Both the position numbers and the translations under genes were made by a program. This document shows positions 52,061 to 61,471 of a stretch of DNA of 64,000 bases, in pieces. Every line of letters starts with the position of its first letter. Position 1 is the stretch's first letter. The notes below the pieces were generated by a model, which was not told the DNA's origin, ran no database searches, and saw nothing but the letters and a program-made list of their open reading frames with translations. Source of the stretch: Trichomonas vaginalis G3 (lineage: Eukaryota; Parabasalia; Trichomonadida; Trichomonadidae); NCBI RefSeq assembly GCF_026262505.1, contig NC_067206.1:5670879-5734878 (forward strand). Reading direction: 5' to 3'.

Positions 52061-54193
52061 TCACTTCTTAGATATAACAGCAATAATTGCGGCAATTCTG
52101 TCGTTGAGGTCTCCGCCATTTCCTTTGAGCTGAAGTTTATCTTCGATCTTTTTGACGGCAGCAGAGTAATTGTCAAGGTCTCTCTTGACTCTTTCTGATT
52201 CCTTTTCAACTCTATTTGCTTCTTCTTCAATGTTTTCAATATCTCCATCTTCAATTGATTTAATTACTGTTGACAAAGCGTTTTCTCTCGCCTGAACACT
52301 AACCATTGACTGAGAAACACTATCTTTGATGTTGTGGGCGAGTTCCGATCCTTCTGTTCCTTTTGTGAATGAATCAATTTTACATTGAACTTCAGAAATT
52401 TCGGCTCGCTTCAACAATGCTTCGGCCCAAACAATTGGGACCGGACGTGTGTCCTGAGCGAGAGGTTCTGAAGTAATGATTTTCTGCAATCTTCTGATCG
52501 CTCTTTGGTATTTTTTGCCTTGTTCGGCATTGATCTCTTCTAATGCATATGTTGAAGCCATCTCAGTGCGGGCAGCTAGTAATTTGTCCTTTATCTTGTA
52601 GTTTTCTTCAATCAATTCTTCAATTTTGTCAAAAGAAGCCTTATTTTTATCAGCCATTAACTGCAAACGATCTAATGGGTCCTCGACAGGCGGAAGATTT
52701 GGTGATTGGCCTTTGAATCTCTGTTGGAAATTTCGATAATTATTTGTAACGAATTGAATCGATTCCAACTGGTGTTCTTGTGAAGATGTTGACTTAATAA
52801 GTTCCAAATATCGTGTATACGATGTCTTCACTTCAGGTGAAAGTGAATTTGATTTAACTTGTATGAGAGCTCTCTGATAAATGATATCAGTCTGTATTGT
52901 TTTGAGCTGATTCCTTAATTCCTCGAATTTCTTCTGGTTTTCTTTGTACTGTTGCTTTGTATTTGATTCATCGTATTTTGCTAACTCGGATTCCTTTTCT
53001 TGGACTTCCTTTTCGAGCTGCTTGATCCTCTTTGCTTGGTTCTCAGGAGAATTTCCGGAACTGGACAAATTCTTGATTTCTTTTTGAATTTCTTTTTTCT
53101 CGTTCTCCCATTCTTCAGAGCGCCTTGTAATCTCGTTTATCTTCGACTCCTTGTAACTTAGTTTCTCCTGGAGCTCCGAATCAAGCTGGGATTTTTGTTC
53201 TTCGAGTTCTTGAATAATTCCTTTCAAATCACTGATTTTTGAGGCTTCTTCGTCATTCATGTTGTCGCCCTTCTCCGATTTGTACCTGGCCTGCAATCTA
53301 TTCGATGGGTCTCCGATCAAATTCTTTATTGAATCTTCGATCTTTTGGATTTCACTGCTTGCTTGCTCTGTAACAATCGATGGGTCCATAAACATCTTTA
53401 ATGATGTAATTGTGTCTTTAATCGGTGCCAAAACCATAGAAACAATTTGAGCTTTTGAAAATTGAGTATCTGTAAATTGTGGATCGAATGGTTCGCTAAA
53501 GAATCTGTCGTGCTCAACAGGAAGCATGTCTTGGAAGCTCTCGAGCTGAATAATAATGAACTGGAGGTCGCGAATAAAAAGTTTCAGTTCGTTGTGCCTT
53601 TTGAGCTTGGTATCAATGATCTTTTGCATTTGGTTGAACTCGTTCATTAATTCTTTGAACTTAGGATGATAAAATTTCTTAAATTTATTTCTATGATTGT
53701 TTCGAATTTCGGAAATTTCTTGTGAGAATTTGTTGAAATTGTCGTGACACATTTGTATGACTTTTTCTGGTGCTCTGGAATCTTTATATTCTTCCTTTGC
53801 CGATTCAACGTCATCTAAAAATTTTGTTTTGAATTCAAACCAGGAATTCCAGAAATCATTCTTATCATTAACTTTAGCTTTGAGTTTTCTGTAAATTTCG
53901 AAGTATTCTAATTGATTTGCCGAATCATCAAGTAAAAACGGATTAAGTTTAGCGGCAAACGTTGAAATCAAGTTTGCCAAGCGCTTTTCCTTTGGTATAT
54001 TTGCGTTTTTTGTTGGTAATAATGGATTTAATCGTTCATATGTTGACATTTTTGATGCTTTCGATTTGGCGCGCATTGGCTTGTAAGTTAAAGTACCTAC
54101 CATATGCGGCTGTTGTACCATCGATCTAACACCAAGAGATTTACGTGATGCGGTACTTGCAGCACGAGGAGTGGATAAATGGGATTTAGACAT
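52061..54193 (-). CDS. Long coiled-coil protein, probably cytoskeletal
   Basis: This 710-residue protein has a basic Ser/Arg-rich head (about 1-60, with SRKSLGVRSM), a helical section (about 75-290) and extended coiled coil at about 315-480 (dense E/K/Q heptads such as LEEQKSQLDSELQEKLSYKE). Further helices run to the C-terminus. No catalytic domain is seen. It resembles trichomonad cytoskeleton-associated coiled-coil proteins in style, but I recognise no specific orthologue. The ATG at 54193 follows the AT-rich leader CCTTACTTTTTTAATAAA. Confidence 0.75.
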   Translation of the reverse strand: MSKSHLSTPRAASTASRKSLGVRSMVQQPHMVGTLTYKPMRAKSKASKMSTYERLNPLLPTKNANIPKEKRLANLISTFAAKLNPFLLDDSANQLEYFEIYRKLKAKVNDKNDFWNSWFEFKTKFLDDVESAKEEYKDSRAPEKVIQMCHDNFNKFSQEISEIRNNHRNKFKKFYHPKFKELMNEFNQMQKIIDTKLKRHNELKLFIRDLQFIIIQLESFQDMLPVEHDRFFSEPFDPQFTDTQFSKAQIVSMVLAPIKDTITSLKMFMDPSIVTEQASSEIQKIEDSIKNLIGDPSNRLQARYKSEKGDNMNDEEASKISDLKGIIQELEEQKSQLDSELQEKLSYKESKINEITRRSEEWENEKKEIQKEIKNLSSSGNSPENQAKRIKQLEKEVQEKESELAKYDESNTKQQYKENQKKFEELRNQLKTIQTDIIYQRALIQVKSNSLSPEVKTSYTRYLELIKSTSSQEHQLESIQFVTNNYRNFQQRFKGQSPNLPPVEDPLDRLQLMADKNKASFDKIEELIEENYKIKDKLLAARTEMASTYALEEINAEQGKKYQRAIRRLQKIITSEPLAQDTRPVPIVWAEALLKRAEISEVQCKIDSFTKGTEGSELAHNIKDSVSQSMVSVQARENALSTVIKSIEDGDIENIEEEANRVEKESERVKRDLDNYSAAVKKIEDKLQLKGNGGDLNDRIAAIIAVISKK

Positions 54194-54776
54194 TATATAA
54201 TTTATTAAAAAAGTAAGGAAAAATCAAAATATTGAAACTAATGTGTATGAATTTTCTAATAGTTAATTCCTTGCAATTCTGAGAGTGATGATGTAAACAT
54301 TTTTTGAGAGAATTTGTAAATTCCGTCACTCGGTATTGTATTGCTATGCTTATACTAAATTTTGTTTTTGCTCGATTTGAATTTTTCTATCAAAATATGT
54401 CAGTTTTTCGAAATAGGAAAAAATGCAAAAATTTATAATCAAGTTTTCTTAGAAATTAAATCGAATTTGCACAAAGCAAGTGGAGGTCAATATCTATAAT
54501 AGACGCATACGGATCTACTGATGCATTCCCCTTGCTGGAAAAACAACAGATTTGACTTCCTTTATGATGGTTTCATTTTTCAGTTTTTTTCAGTTTTTTT
54601 TTTTTTTTTTGAAATGCTTTCGATTGCTGAATTTTAGATGAATTCACCAATGGATCGAATTTAAATTAATAAGACAAAACCCTATCAAATTAAGTATCGC
54701 TAAATTAAAGTCAAAAATAAATATTGCTTCATCAATAATCTTTTTTCGATTTAAAAAAAAAAAAAAAAAAAAAAAA
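54194..54776. other. Intergenic DNA with A/T homopolymers before the viral element
   Basis: No gene is seen. A run of T (about 54594-54610) and a run of A (about 54753-54776) bracket the last part; the A-run ends exactly where a GC-rich hairpin begins, a possible element border. Confidence 0.55.
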
Positions 54777-54965
54777 GGTAGTGGGGCTTCCAGGCACTTC
54801 GTGCCTTCTAGCCCTGATGATGTTTAATATAAATGAAGTTGATATTCGGAGGACTCTTCTTCTTCCTCCTTGCTTCTGGGAAGAAGTCTTCTTCTGGGTC
54901 GAAAACATTATATAATGTGTCGCTTTTCACAAATTATATATGTTTTCATGTTTTGTCAAACATGA

Positions 54966-55075
54966 ACGTAAATGTTTTGTCAAGACTTCTTCGTAATGAG
55001 TGTAAAGGACCCAAAAATATAATTTAGGTGAAGAGGTGAGATCTCACCTGTTTTCTCACCTCTTTTCTCACCTCA
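54966..55075. repeat. Repeat block R1 (modules a-b) of the viral element
   Basis: Module a (54966-55022) contains GACTTCTTCGTAATGAG and AAGGACCCAAAAATATAA. Module b (55023-55075) contains the perfect 16-bp palindrome AGGTGAGATCTCACCT (55034-55049) followed by two more TCACCTC. Both modules recur downstream in the opposite order. Confidence 0.9.
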
Positions 55076-55157
55076 TGAATTTGTCATGATTTCATCGTAA
55101 ATGTTTTGTCACTTTTCTGTCACTTTTCAGGTAAAAAACATTTTTATATATATATAA

Positions 55158-55676
55158 ATGAATTTTACAAAACCACCGTTACCGTTCTTTGGAAATAAGA
55201 GTAGATGTAAAGATATTATATTGAGAGAACTTAAGAAACTACCGAATGGTCTAACATTTGTAGATTTGTTCGGTGGAAGTTTCTATATATCCCATTTATG
55301 TCATATAATATTCCCAGACTCAAAGATTATATGCAATGACTTCGACAACTATATGGACCGTCTCAAACATATTCCAGACACAAACAACATATTGAAAGAG
55401 TTAAAAGAAAAGATACCTATAGGTAAGATGGAACGTATACCATTAGATAACAAAAATATTGTGAGAGAGGTTTTGAAAAAAGCAGAATATATAGACTGGG
55501 ATAGTATATCTGCTAGACTATTATATAGTGGTTCTATAAGAGTTCATGACATTGAAACACTTATGTCAAAAGTTTTATATCTTAACTATACAAATGTTTT
55601 CAAAGAGGACATAGAAAAATATATTGAGGGTATAGAGTTTGTGAGATGTCATTGGACAGATTTGTATGAAAAATAA
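55158..55676 (+). CDS. D12-class DNA adenine methyltransferase ORF (viral element)
   Basis: The 172-codon ORF begins MNFTKPPLPFFGNKSR, the N-terminal SAM-binding motif of D12 (Dam/DpnM-type) N6-adenine methyltransferases, followed by LTFVDLFGGSFYISH and ICNDFDNYMDRL, the next two conserved blocks. It is preceded by TATATATATAA. The family commonly modifies GATC. The gene appears broken. It lies between repeat blocks R1 and R2, each of which carries a palindrome with GATC at its centre. In viral elements such enzymes are assumed to mark or protect the element's own DNA. Confidence 0.8.
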   Translation: MNFTKPPLPFFGNKSRCKDIILRELKKLPNGLTFVDLFGGSFYISHLCHIIFPDSKIICNDFDNYMDRLKHIPDTNNILKELKEKIPIGKMERIPLDNKNIVREVLKKAEYIDWDSISARLLYSGSIRVHDIETLMSKVLYLNYTNVFKEDIEKYIEGIEFVRCHWTDLYEK

Positions 55677-55678
55677 AG

Positions 55679-55806
55679 TTTAGGTGAAGAGGTGAGATCT
55701 CACCTGTTTTCTCACCTCTTTTTTCACCTCTTGAATTTTCAAGACTTCTTCGTAAATGTTTTGTCAAGACTTCTTCGTAATGAGTGTAAAGGACCCAAAA
55801 ATATAA
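55679..55806. repeat. Repeat block R2 (modules b-a) of the viral element
   Basis: Module b (55679-55730, palindrome at 55690-55705) comes first and module a (55751-55806) second, the reverse order of R1. Each module is nearly identical to its R1 partner. Five GGTGA/TCACC cores per module b resemble iterons. Confidence 0.9.
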
Positions 55807-55948
55807 AGACAAGGAAAATGTTTTCTTTATAGTGGACCCGCCGTTCTTTAACACATGGGATTTTCAATACCAAGTAGACTGGACTTTGTGCTGAACAAAA
55901 AGTGTCATACAAACATCTGTCAAAAACCGCTTTTTAACTTCACTTAAA

Positions 55949-57640
55949 ATGCCACGTAAGCTACGTAAGAATATACGTAAGAGGAAGGGAGCATTGAAAC
56001 ATCCAATAGTAAAACTGACACCACAACAACAGTTGCAACAACAAATTATGAATGACCCCACTATGTTGCAACAAATGTCAAGCAACCCTATGCTTTTAAA
56101 CCGAGTTATTGGTGCACAGAGTGGAGGTTTAAGAGCGGCACTTTTAGCGAAAATGGCAGGCTATGGTGGAGCTGCAGACGGAACAGCTTATAACCCTCAA
56201 AGTCAAATGAATTTGAGTTCACTCAAAAATCAAATAACAGATGTCAAAAAGTCAAACATAGACATACAGAAACAAATAAGTGAAAACGAAAAGAAACTAG
56301 AATATGACAGACACACAAAGAAACTCAATGAGTTAAACGTAGAGAAAAAGAAGAAAGAAGAACAACTGAAAGAACTAAGTACAGAGGAATATGCGAAAAA
56401 AGTGTCAGAAAAAGCAGCAGAAGTAGCAAAAATGGAACAAGATGTTATAAATTTGAAAAACCATACTACTCAATATAAAGTACTGAAAGATGAAGAAATA
56501 AAACAAAAAGCCCTGAAGACATATATGGATAGCGATGAGTATAAAAAAGAAGTTGAAGCAAATGTAAAGGCAGAAAAACTTTTACAGTTGCAAAACCAAA
56601 CCGTACAGTATGAAAACTTAGCACAAGAAAGTAAAAATAACGACGCAGCCATGCAAAAGGCAATGAAAAGCGCAGAATATATAAAAGCTAATAATGACTG
56701 GTTAGATGCCCAAGCCAACGCTAAAGCAGCCCAACTTATAGGGTCAATAAGGACAAAAATACAAGCGGATGAAGACAGTTCAAATGAAGCTTTAATGAAT
56801 GCTGACTTTAAGAACGCCTTCGAAGCTCTTCATAGTAAGGTGAAACTAGTGAACGACTTCTCATCTGGAAAGAAACTGAAGTCTGAAGGTTTCGACAACG
56901 AGTTAAGAGAAGTAGCACAAAATATGACGAAAATAACAGATGCAGCAACGAGACAGGCAGTTCAAAGTGCCTATGACGCCGTTAGAGCAACTGTTGTGGA
57001 AAGTCAAGAAAAAGAGTTACAACAGACCAAAACAGACCTAGTAAATGCTTTCTTAAAAACGAAAAGTCAGGTAGGACATTATGCTGCAGATGGAACATAT
57101 GTGCCAGCTGGTGGAACTTATATACCACCAGATGAGGTACAAGAAACTCAACAGGAAGAAGTTCAGATACAACCAGACATGGAAGAAATAGTTCAGCAAC
57201 AACAGCTAGAAGAGCCTGAAGGAAACGAACAAGTCCCTCCTTTGGAAACTACAGAAATAAATGACGCAAGACTGAAACATTGGGTAAAAGCTTTCCCATT
57301 CACAAAAGATATTATTGGTAACATGGAAAGAAAACCAGAATGGCTACAAAAACATATATTTGGAAACGAGCATATTCCATATGGACAAGCTCTGTTTGAA
57401 GAGCTTGAACCGGAAACTCAGGAAAGAGTCATGCAAACAATACGCGAAGACTCAAATACAAACTATGACAAAATCTTTCTAGGATATAGGTTACCTGAGA
57501 TGGGCGACCAGAGCCCAAAGGCAAAAAGGACACGTGAAATTTACAACATACTAGGTGAACATGAGGCAAAGATGCAACAACTTGAAGCAGAGGGCAAGTT
57601 ACCAAAAGCGACACCAAAGAAGAAGAGTAGAACAAAGTGA
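55949..57640 (+). CDS. Basic-headed coiled-coil protein of the viral element, possible virion component
   Basis: The 563-residue ORF starts MPRKLRKNIRKRKGALKHP, a strongly basic head, followed by a Gln-rich stretch and a Gly/Ala segment (GLRAALLAKMAGYGGAADGT). Long coiled coil follows from about 95 to 390. Then come a Gln/Glu-rich linker with repeated GTY(V/I)P and a folded C-terminal segment of about 120 residues ending in a basic tail. I recognise no family. Its position directly before the major capsid gene and the basic head suggest a DNA-binding or scaffold role in the particle; this is inference from context only. Confidence 0.6.
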   Translation: MPRKLRKNIRKRKGALKHPIVKLTPQQQLQQQIMNDPTMLQQMSSNPMLLNRVIGAQSGGLRAALLAKMAGYGGAADGTAYNPQSQMNLSSLKNQITDVKKSNIDIQKQISENEKKLEYDRHTKKLNELNVEKKKKEEQLKELSTEEYAKKVSEKAAEVAKMEQDVINLKNHTTQYKVLKDEEIKQKALKTYMDSDEYKKEVEANVKAEKLLQLQNQTVQYENLAQESKNNDAAMQKAMKSAEYIKANNDWLDAQANAKAAQLIGSIRTKIQADEDSSNEALMNADFKNAFEALHSKVKLVNDFSSGKKLKSEGFDNELREVAQNMTKITDAATRQAVQSAYDAVRATVVESQEKELQQTKTDLVNAFLKTKSQVGHYAADGTYVPAGGTYIPPDEVQETQQEEVQIQPDMEEIVQQQQLEEPEGNEQVPPLETTEINDARLKHWVKAFPFTKDIIGNMERKPEWLQKHIFGNEHIPYGQALFEELEPETQERVMQTIREDSNTNYDKIFLGYRLPEMGDQSPKAKRTREIYNILGEHEAKMQQLEAEGKLPKATPKKKSRTK

Positions 57641-57791
57641 AAGTAGTGAAGAAGTAACTTCATCTAGTGAAAGTATGGCAATGAAGGAAAAAGAAGAGTT
57701 AAAAACTCAGTCAGGAAGAAAGTAAAGCTTGTCCGAGTGGGTTCTATTATGATATATAAATCCAACTATTCTATATTTTTACCCATATGAA

Positions 57792-59396
57792 ATGTACGCC
57801 GCTCAGAATATAACGCCAACAGTTTTGGATGCCATGAACGGAAATGTTTCCGAATGGTATAACGAATGCGACAATGCCATTAGAAGGTCAGAAATAGTTC
57901 CTGGAACTTACGAATATACAACTGCTGTTTCTTATGGAAACGTAGGTGAGTTTGGAGAAGGTTCTTCAACAACAGTAGATATTGCTTGCGACAGGTTTCA
58001 TATTATTTCTATTGACAACTCATTCTTATACGTGGAACAAGACATTGAAATAAAGCCTTCTGCCAAGTTGTCTGACAAGAAAGGTTGCAATGGAATTTTC
58101 TATGTCGGATACCAATATGCTCCAGAAGTTTTCATGGGATATAAGATATATTCTAACTCTGACTTAGTTCAAACAGTAACATGGGCAAACTATGAATGGT
58201 TCGCTTTGAGAAACTCAGTACAACCACAAGCTAGAGAACAAACAGACCAGTATGCAAATATTGAGAAAATAAGAAGACTTGACCCTAACGTTCCAGGAGT
58301 TTATGTTAACCTTTCTGGTTCAGATGGAACTGCTGCCACTAAAGTAAAACTGAAACTTAGAGTTCCTTTGTCATCTTTCCTCATCTTCAGGTTTTTAAGA
58401 TACTTGCCAAACTGGGCAGGAAAAATTTCTATCGAACTTACTCCAAGCAAAAATAACTTAGTCATTGCACCAACACAAGACCCATTCAGCATTACTGTAG
58501 CTGGAACTGGTGGAGCCAAGTTCTGTGACTTTTGCAAAGACAAAGTTGACTTAGACTTTGGTTTCTCAAACTTCAACAATGAAGTAAACTATTATTTCAA
58601 TGCTGCTGGAACTGCTTGGGACCCAGTTAAGTTTACATGCGAAAAATTTGAATGCAAGAGAATAGAAAGCAGACTTGCAGTCTATATGTTGGACCCAGAT
58701 ATTTCAAATGCTTTAGCTGCCAAATATATTGCAGTTCCACTTATGTTCCCTATACACCAAATATCTGTCAAAGACTTTGCAGGTGAAGTTGGAAACCAAA
58801 GTGCTGACCCAGGTGCAAGAACAGATATTGCTTTAACAACTGCAATGAAACATGCAGATACTATGTTTGTACTGTTCAGACGAACTATAAATGACTATTC
58901 TTGTTTCTACAACCCCGGTATTAAATATCATATAAACATAGATGGCAAATATTATCCAAGAGAAGAATATTCTACAGTTGAGGATATGAGGTCATACAAC
59001 TTGACATTAGATGCTATGAACTTTAACAACAACTTCACAACAACCATTAACCCTGAAATGCAAAGTTCTATTATGCCATATGTGAAAGTATGGACTCATA
59101 CAGGAGGTCAAAAAACTCAATATACAAATGGAGACCGTTCAAACTTTTGGCTTGGCATTCCATTTGCTGACTCAGAAGACTTTATGGGTGGTATTTCAAC
59201 TGTTGGTACTGTACAAATACAATATACTGGTGACAGAGACGGTCCAGATGAACTGAGAGCAAAGAAGTTTACAAAACCAATAGCACTTTTCACGGAAGAT
59301 GCTCTTTTGAAGATTCGTTCGATGAAACCTGCTGGGGCTCCTCAGATTGGCATAACGACAGCTTCCATCGAGCAGATTTTGGCAGCAGGTCAGTAA
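57792..59396 (+). CDS. Major capsid protein (candidate double jelly-roll) of the viral element
   Basis: The 534-residue ORF is beta-rich throughout, with alternating strands and loops and two halves of similar size. Features include FHIISIDNSFLYVEQDIEIK near 72-91, LKLRVPLSSFLIFRFLRYLP near 189-208, and WTHTGGQKTQYTNGDRSNFW in the second half. The size and its place beside the coiled-coil and penton-like genes fit the major capsid proteins of Polintons and Polinton-like viruses. There is no signal peptide. The evidence is composition and context; no short signature motif defines this family. Confidence 0.7.
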   Translation: MYAAQNITPTVLDAMNGNVSEWYNECDNAIRRSEIVPGTYEYTTAVSYGNVGEFGEGSSTTVDIACDRFHIISIDNSFLYVEQDIEIKPSAKLSDKKGCNGIFYVGYQYAPEVFMGYKIYSNSDLVQTVTWANYEWFALRNSVQPQAREQTDQYANIEKIRRLDPNVPGVYVNLSGSDGTAATKVKLKLRVPLSSFLIFRFLRYLPNWAGKISIELTPSKNNLVIAPTQDPFSITVAGTGGAKFCDFCKDKVDLDFGFSNFNNEVNYYFNAAGTAWDPVKFTCEKFECKRIESRLAVYMLDPDISNALAAKYIAVPLMFPIHQISVKDFAGEVGNQSADPGARTDIALTTAMKHADTMFVLFRRTINDYSCFYNPGIKYHINIDGKYYPREEYSTVEDMRSYNLTLDAMNFNNNFTTTINPEMQSSIMPYVKVWTHTGGQKTQYTNGDRSNFWLGIPFADSEDFMGGISTVGTVQIQYTGDRDGPDELRAKKFTKPIALFTEDALLKIRSMKPAGAPQIGITTASIEQILAAGQ

Positions 59397-59709
59397 GTTG
59401 TTCTTGAACTGACTTCTCTCCGTCAAATATTGACAGTACGCCAGTTTTGACATAATATTGTAAGATAAACTTTCCTTTAGAAATATCTGTAAGTTTTGAA
59501 GTTATATTTTTGTCAACGTCAAGAACTTTCACCATTTCAGTTATACCAACTTTCTTTGCTTTATGAAAATATTTTGGTTCAGCAAAGACTGCTATTCTAT
59601 AACATTTTCCATTGTTTGTGTAAAGAACTATTCTGTCAATGTATTTGTATTGTTTGTGTGTGTAAACTTTGTTCTGCTTCAATTCGAAGAGATACTCGAA
59701 TACGTCCAT
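59290..59709 (-). CDS. Minus-strand ORF of the viral element, overlapping the capsid gene end
   Basis: This 139-residue ORF starts MDVFEYLFELKQNKVYTHKQ and its 3' end overlaps the last 107 bp of the capsid gene on the other strand. The start is 18 bp from the divergent ORF at 59728, so the two could share a promoter. The product is basic in the middle with a Ser/Glu tail. No family is recognised. Confidence 0.6.
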   Translation of the reverse strand: MDVFEYLFELKQNKVYTHKQYKYIDRIVLYTNNGKCYRIAVFAEPKYFHKAKKVGITEMVKVLDVDKNITSKLTDISKGKFILQYYVKTGVLSIFDGEKSVQEQLTDLLPKSARWKLSLCQSEEPQQVSSNESSKEHLP

Positions 59710-59727
59710 CTTTTTATTCTAAGTAAA

Positions 59728-60309
59728 ATGTCATTTCCGAAAAATAGAAGCGTGAGTGTTTCAAAAGGTTTAATGGCGGTGGCAGATGTGAAGTTAAATT
59801 CACCAACTCAAACAAACAGTCAAAGTGTTGTTGTCAATGTCAAAGACAGAGATGTTGAAGTGGGGAAACCATACGAGGACGAAGATGGTATAACAATTGT
59901 TCCTGTAAAAGAACAACCAACATATCCTGAAGTTAGCAGAGACTTAAGTTCTGTTGCAGATATTCGAAACGACTACCAACAACTGAAAGACAAACTTCAA
60001 ACTCAGGAGAAGATTTGTCAAGCTTTAAGTATAATGTTAAACTTGGTCGAACACAACCCTGTAAAAGTGAACTCATATGTCATTGCACCTCATGAAGTTT
60101 TGAAAGAACTATTGAAACTTTTGACAGAGGCAGACGATATAAACATCAAAGAAATAGAACCCGACATTAGTTGCTGTGGTGTTTCATATAATGTCATTGA
60201 CAAGATATACGTTATGAAAGGAGGTGAAACGTTGAACTTAAAGTATAGTTTCCCAGACGTCATAAAAATATTTGACGACCACAACATTTCATTAAAGTTT
60301 ATTTGCTAA
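59728..60309 (+). CDS. Unknown ORF of the viral element
   Basis: The 193-residue ORF starts MSFPKNRSVSVSKGLMAVAD at an ATG preceded by AAGTAAA. It has an acidic middle and a helical section (SSVADIRNDYQQLKDKLQTQ at about 78-97). It is followed 7 bp later by the next ORF. No family is recognised. Confidence 0.65.
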   Translation: MSFPKNRSVSVSKGLMAVADVKLNSPTQTNSQSVVVNVKDRDVEVGKPYEDEDGITIVPVKEQPTYPEVSRDLSSVADIRNDYQQLKDKLQTQEKICQALSIMLNLVEHNPVKVNSYVIAPHEVLKELLKLLTEADDINIKEIEPDISCCGVSYNVIDKIYVMKGGETLNLKYSFPDVIKIFDDHNISLKFIC

Positions 60310-60315
60310 GTAAAA

Positions 60316-60546
60316 ATGTCAAAACTTCTTGAAAGATGTTTGAAGAAAAATAATATAGACTTTATTTCATGTAAAGGACTTTACACACTTTTGAACGATA
60401 TGAAAGACCCTGTTTTGTTTGTTCGTGTAGACAAAGGAAAGTTCTATGTCTTTACAAAATATTTGAACTTCTTAGACAGAGAACTTCAAGAAACGCCATG
60501 TGAAAGTTTAGATGAAGTTCTTCTCCACTTTCAGAAAAACTTTTAA
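60316..60546 (+). CDS. Small unknown ORF of the viral element
   Basis: The 76-residue ORF starts MSKLLERCLKKNNIDFISCK and lies 6 bp after the previous stop and 11 bp before the next start, so it looks part of a tight gene string. It has no recognised motif. Confidence 0.6.
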   Translation: MSKLLERCLKKNNIDFISCKGLYTLLNDMKDPVLFVRVDKGKFYVFTKYLNFLDRELQETPCESLDEVLLHFQKNF

Positions 60547-60556
60547 ATATATATAA

Positions 60557-61354
60557 ATGGCAGAAGATATAATGGTTTATACTATTACGACTAAAAACCC
60601 TGAGTCATATAATTCTATAACAACAAACTTACAAAGTCCTCAAGGACGATATTGTAAACTAACCTTAAACACAATGACGACTAAAGCCTGTTTTGCTCTT
60701 TTGACACCAGAAGACTTTATTGTTGTGAATGGTAAAAAATACTCCTTTGAAGATACTTACTCAGATATACCACCAACAGGTTTTGTTGACTTATTTAATA
60801 CTTTAAGGACGGGTGTAACATGTGCTGCAACTAGAGCAGGTTTCATTATGTTTGGATGTCCGACTGAGTTTACTATAAACGATATGAGCTATAATACAAA
60901 ACTTATTTCTGGTTTTTACTACCAACAGTTTCCTATAACAGGAAAAGGTGTCATACAAGGAATGTCTATTCCATTGACATTAAGCACACCAATCTTATAT
61001 ATTGTTTCAAACTTAGGTTCAAAGTGTTATTCGAATGTCGACAGAAACTATTATGACCAAAAGATACTTATGCGTATAAACAATACTTTCTCTGCTGGTT
61101 TGCCTATTGTTCATTCGAATGCAGAATTTTCAACCTTAGTGAACTCAAACACTTTGGCAAGTATAACGTTGACATTAGTTGACGCAAACTTTGTTCCTGT
61201 AAAACTTTTATGTCCTATGTATTTGTCAATGACGGCAGAAAGTTTCGAATTGGAAGATGCAACTGGTGAAAGTATTGTATTACAAGAACAACTTCAACAA
61301 CAAATAGCTCAAGAACAACAAATGCAACAAATGCAACAACAAAGTCAAGAATAA
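60557..61354 (+). CDS. Candidate minor capsid (penton) protein of the viral element
   Basis: The 265-residue ORF is preceded by AATATATATAA. It is beta-rich (FIVVNGKKYSFEDTY, PITGKGVIQGMSIPLTLSTP), has no membrane helix and ends in a Gln-rich tail. The size and composition fit the single jelly-roll penton proteins found beside major capsid genes in Polinton-like elements. A structure comparison would be decisive. Confidence 0.5.
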   Translation: MAEDIMVYTITTKNPESYNSITTNLQSPQGRYCKLTLNTMTTKACFALLTPEDFIVVNGKKYSFEDTYSDIPPTGFVDLFNTLRTGVTCAATRAGFIMFGCPTEFTINDMSYNTKLISGFYYQQFPITGKGVIQGMSIPLTLSTPILYIVSNLGSKCYSNVDRNYYDQKILMRINNTFSAGLPIVHSNAEFSTLVNSNTLASITLTLVDANFVPVKLLCPMYLSMTAESFELEDATGESIVLQEQLQQQIAQEQQMQQMQQQSQE

Positions 61355-61471
61355 AAAAAATATTTTTTTTATTTTTATAAAAATGTACAGAATAGATGTT
61401 TCAGATTTTTATGACTTCCAAGCATTCAGAAATATGTGTCCATTTCGAGACTATAACAAAGCAGTCGAGAA

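Noticed and set aside
55023-55730. Rho-independent-like terminators at the AGGTGAGATCTCACCT palindromes
   Set aside because: The palindrome is followed by more TCACCTC copies, not a T-run, and the pairing with the methyltransferase ORF suggests a cassette or control site instead.
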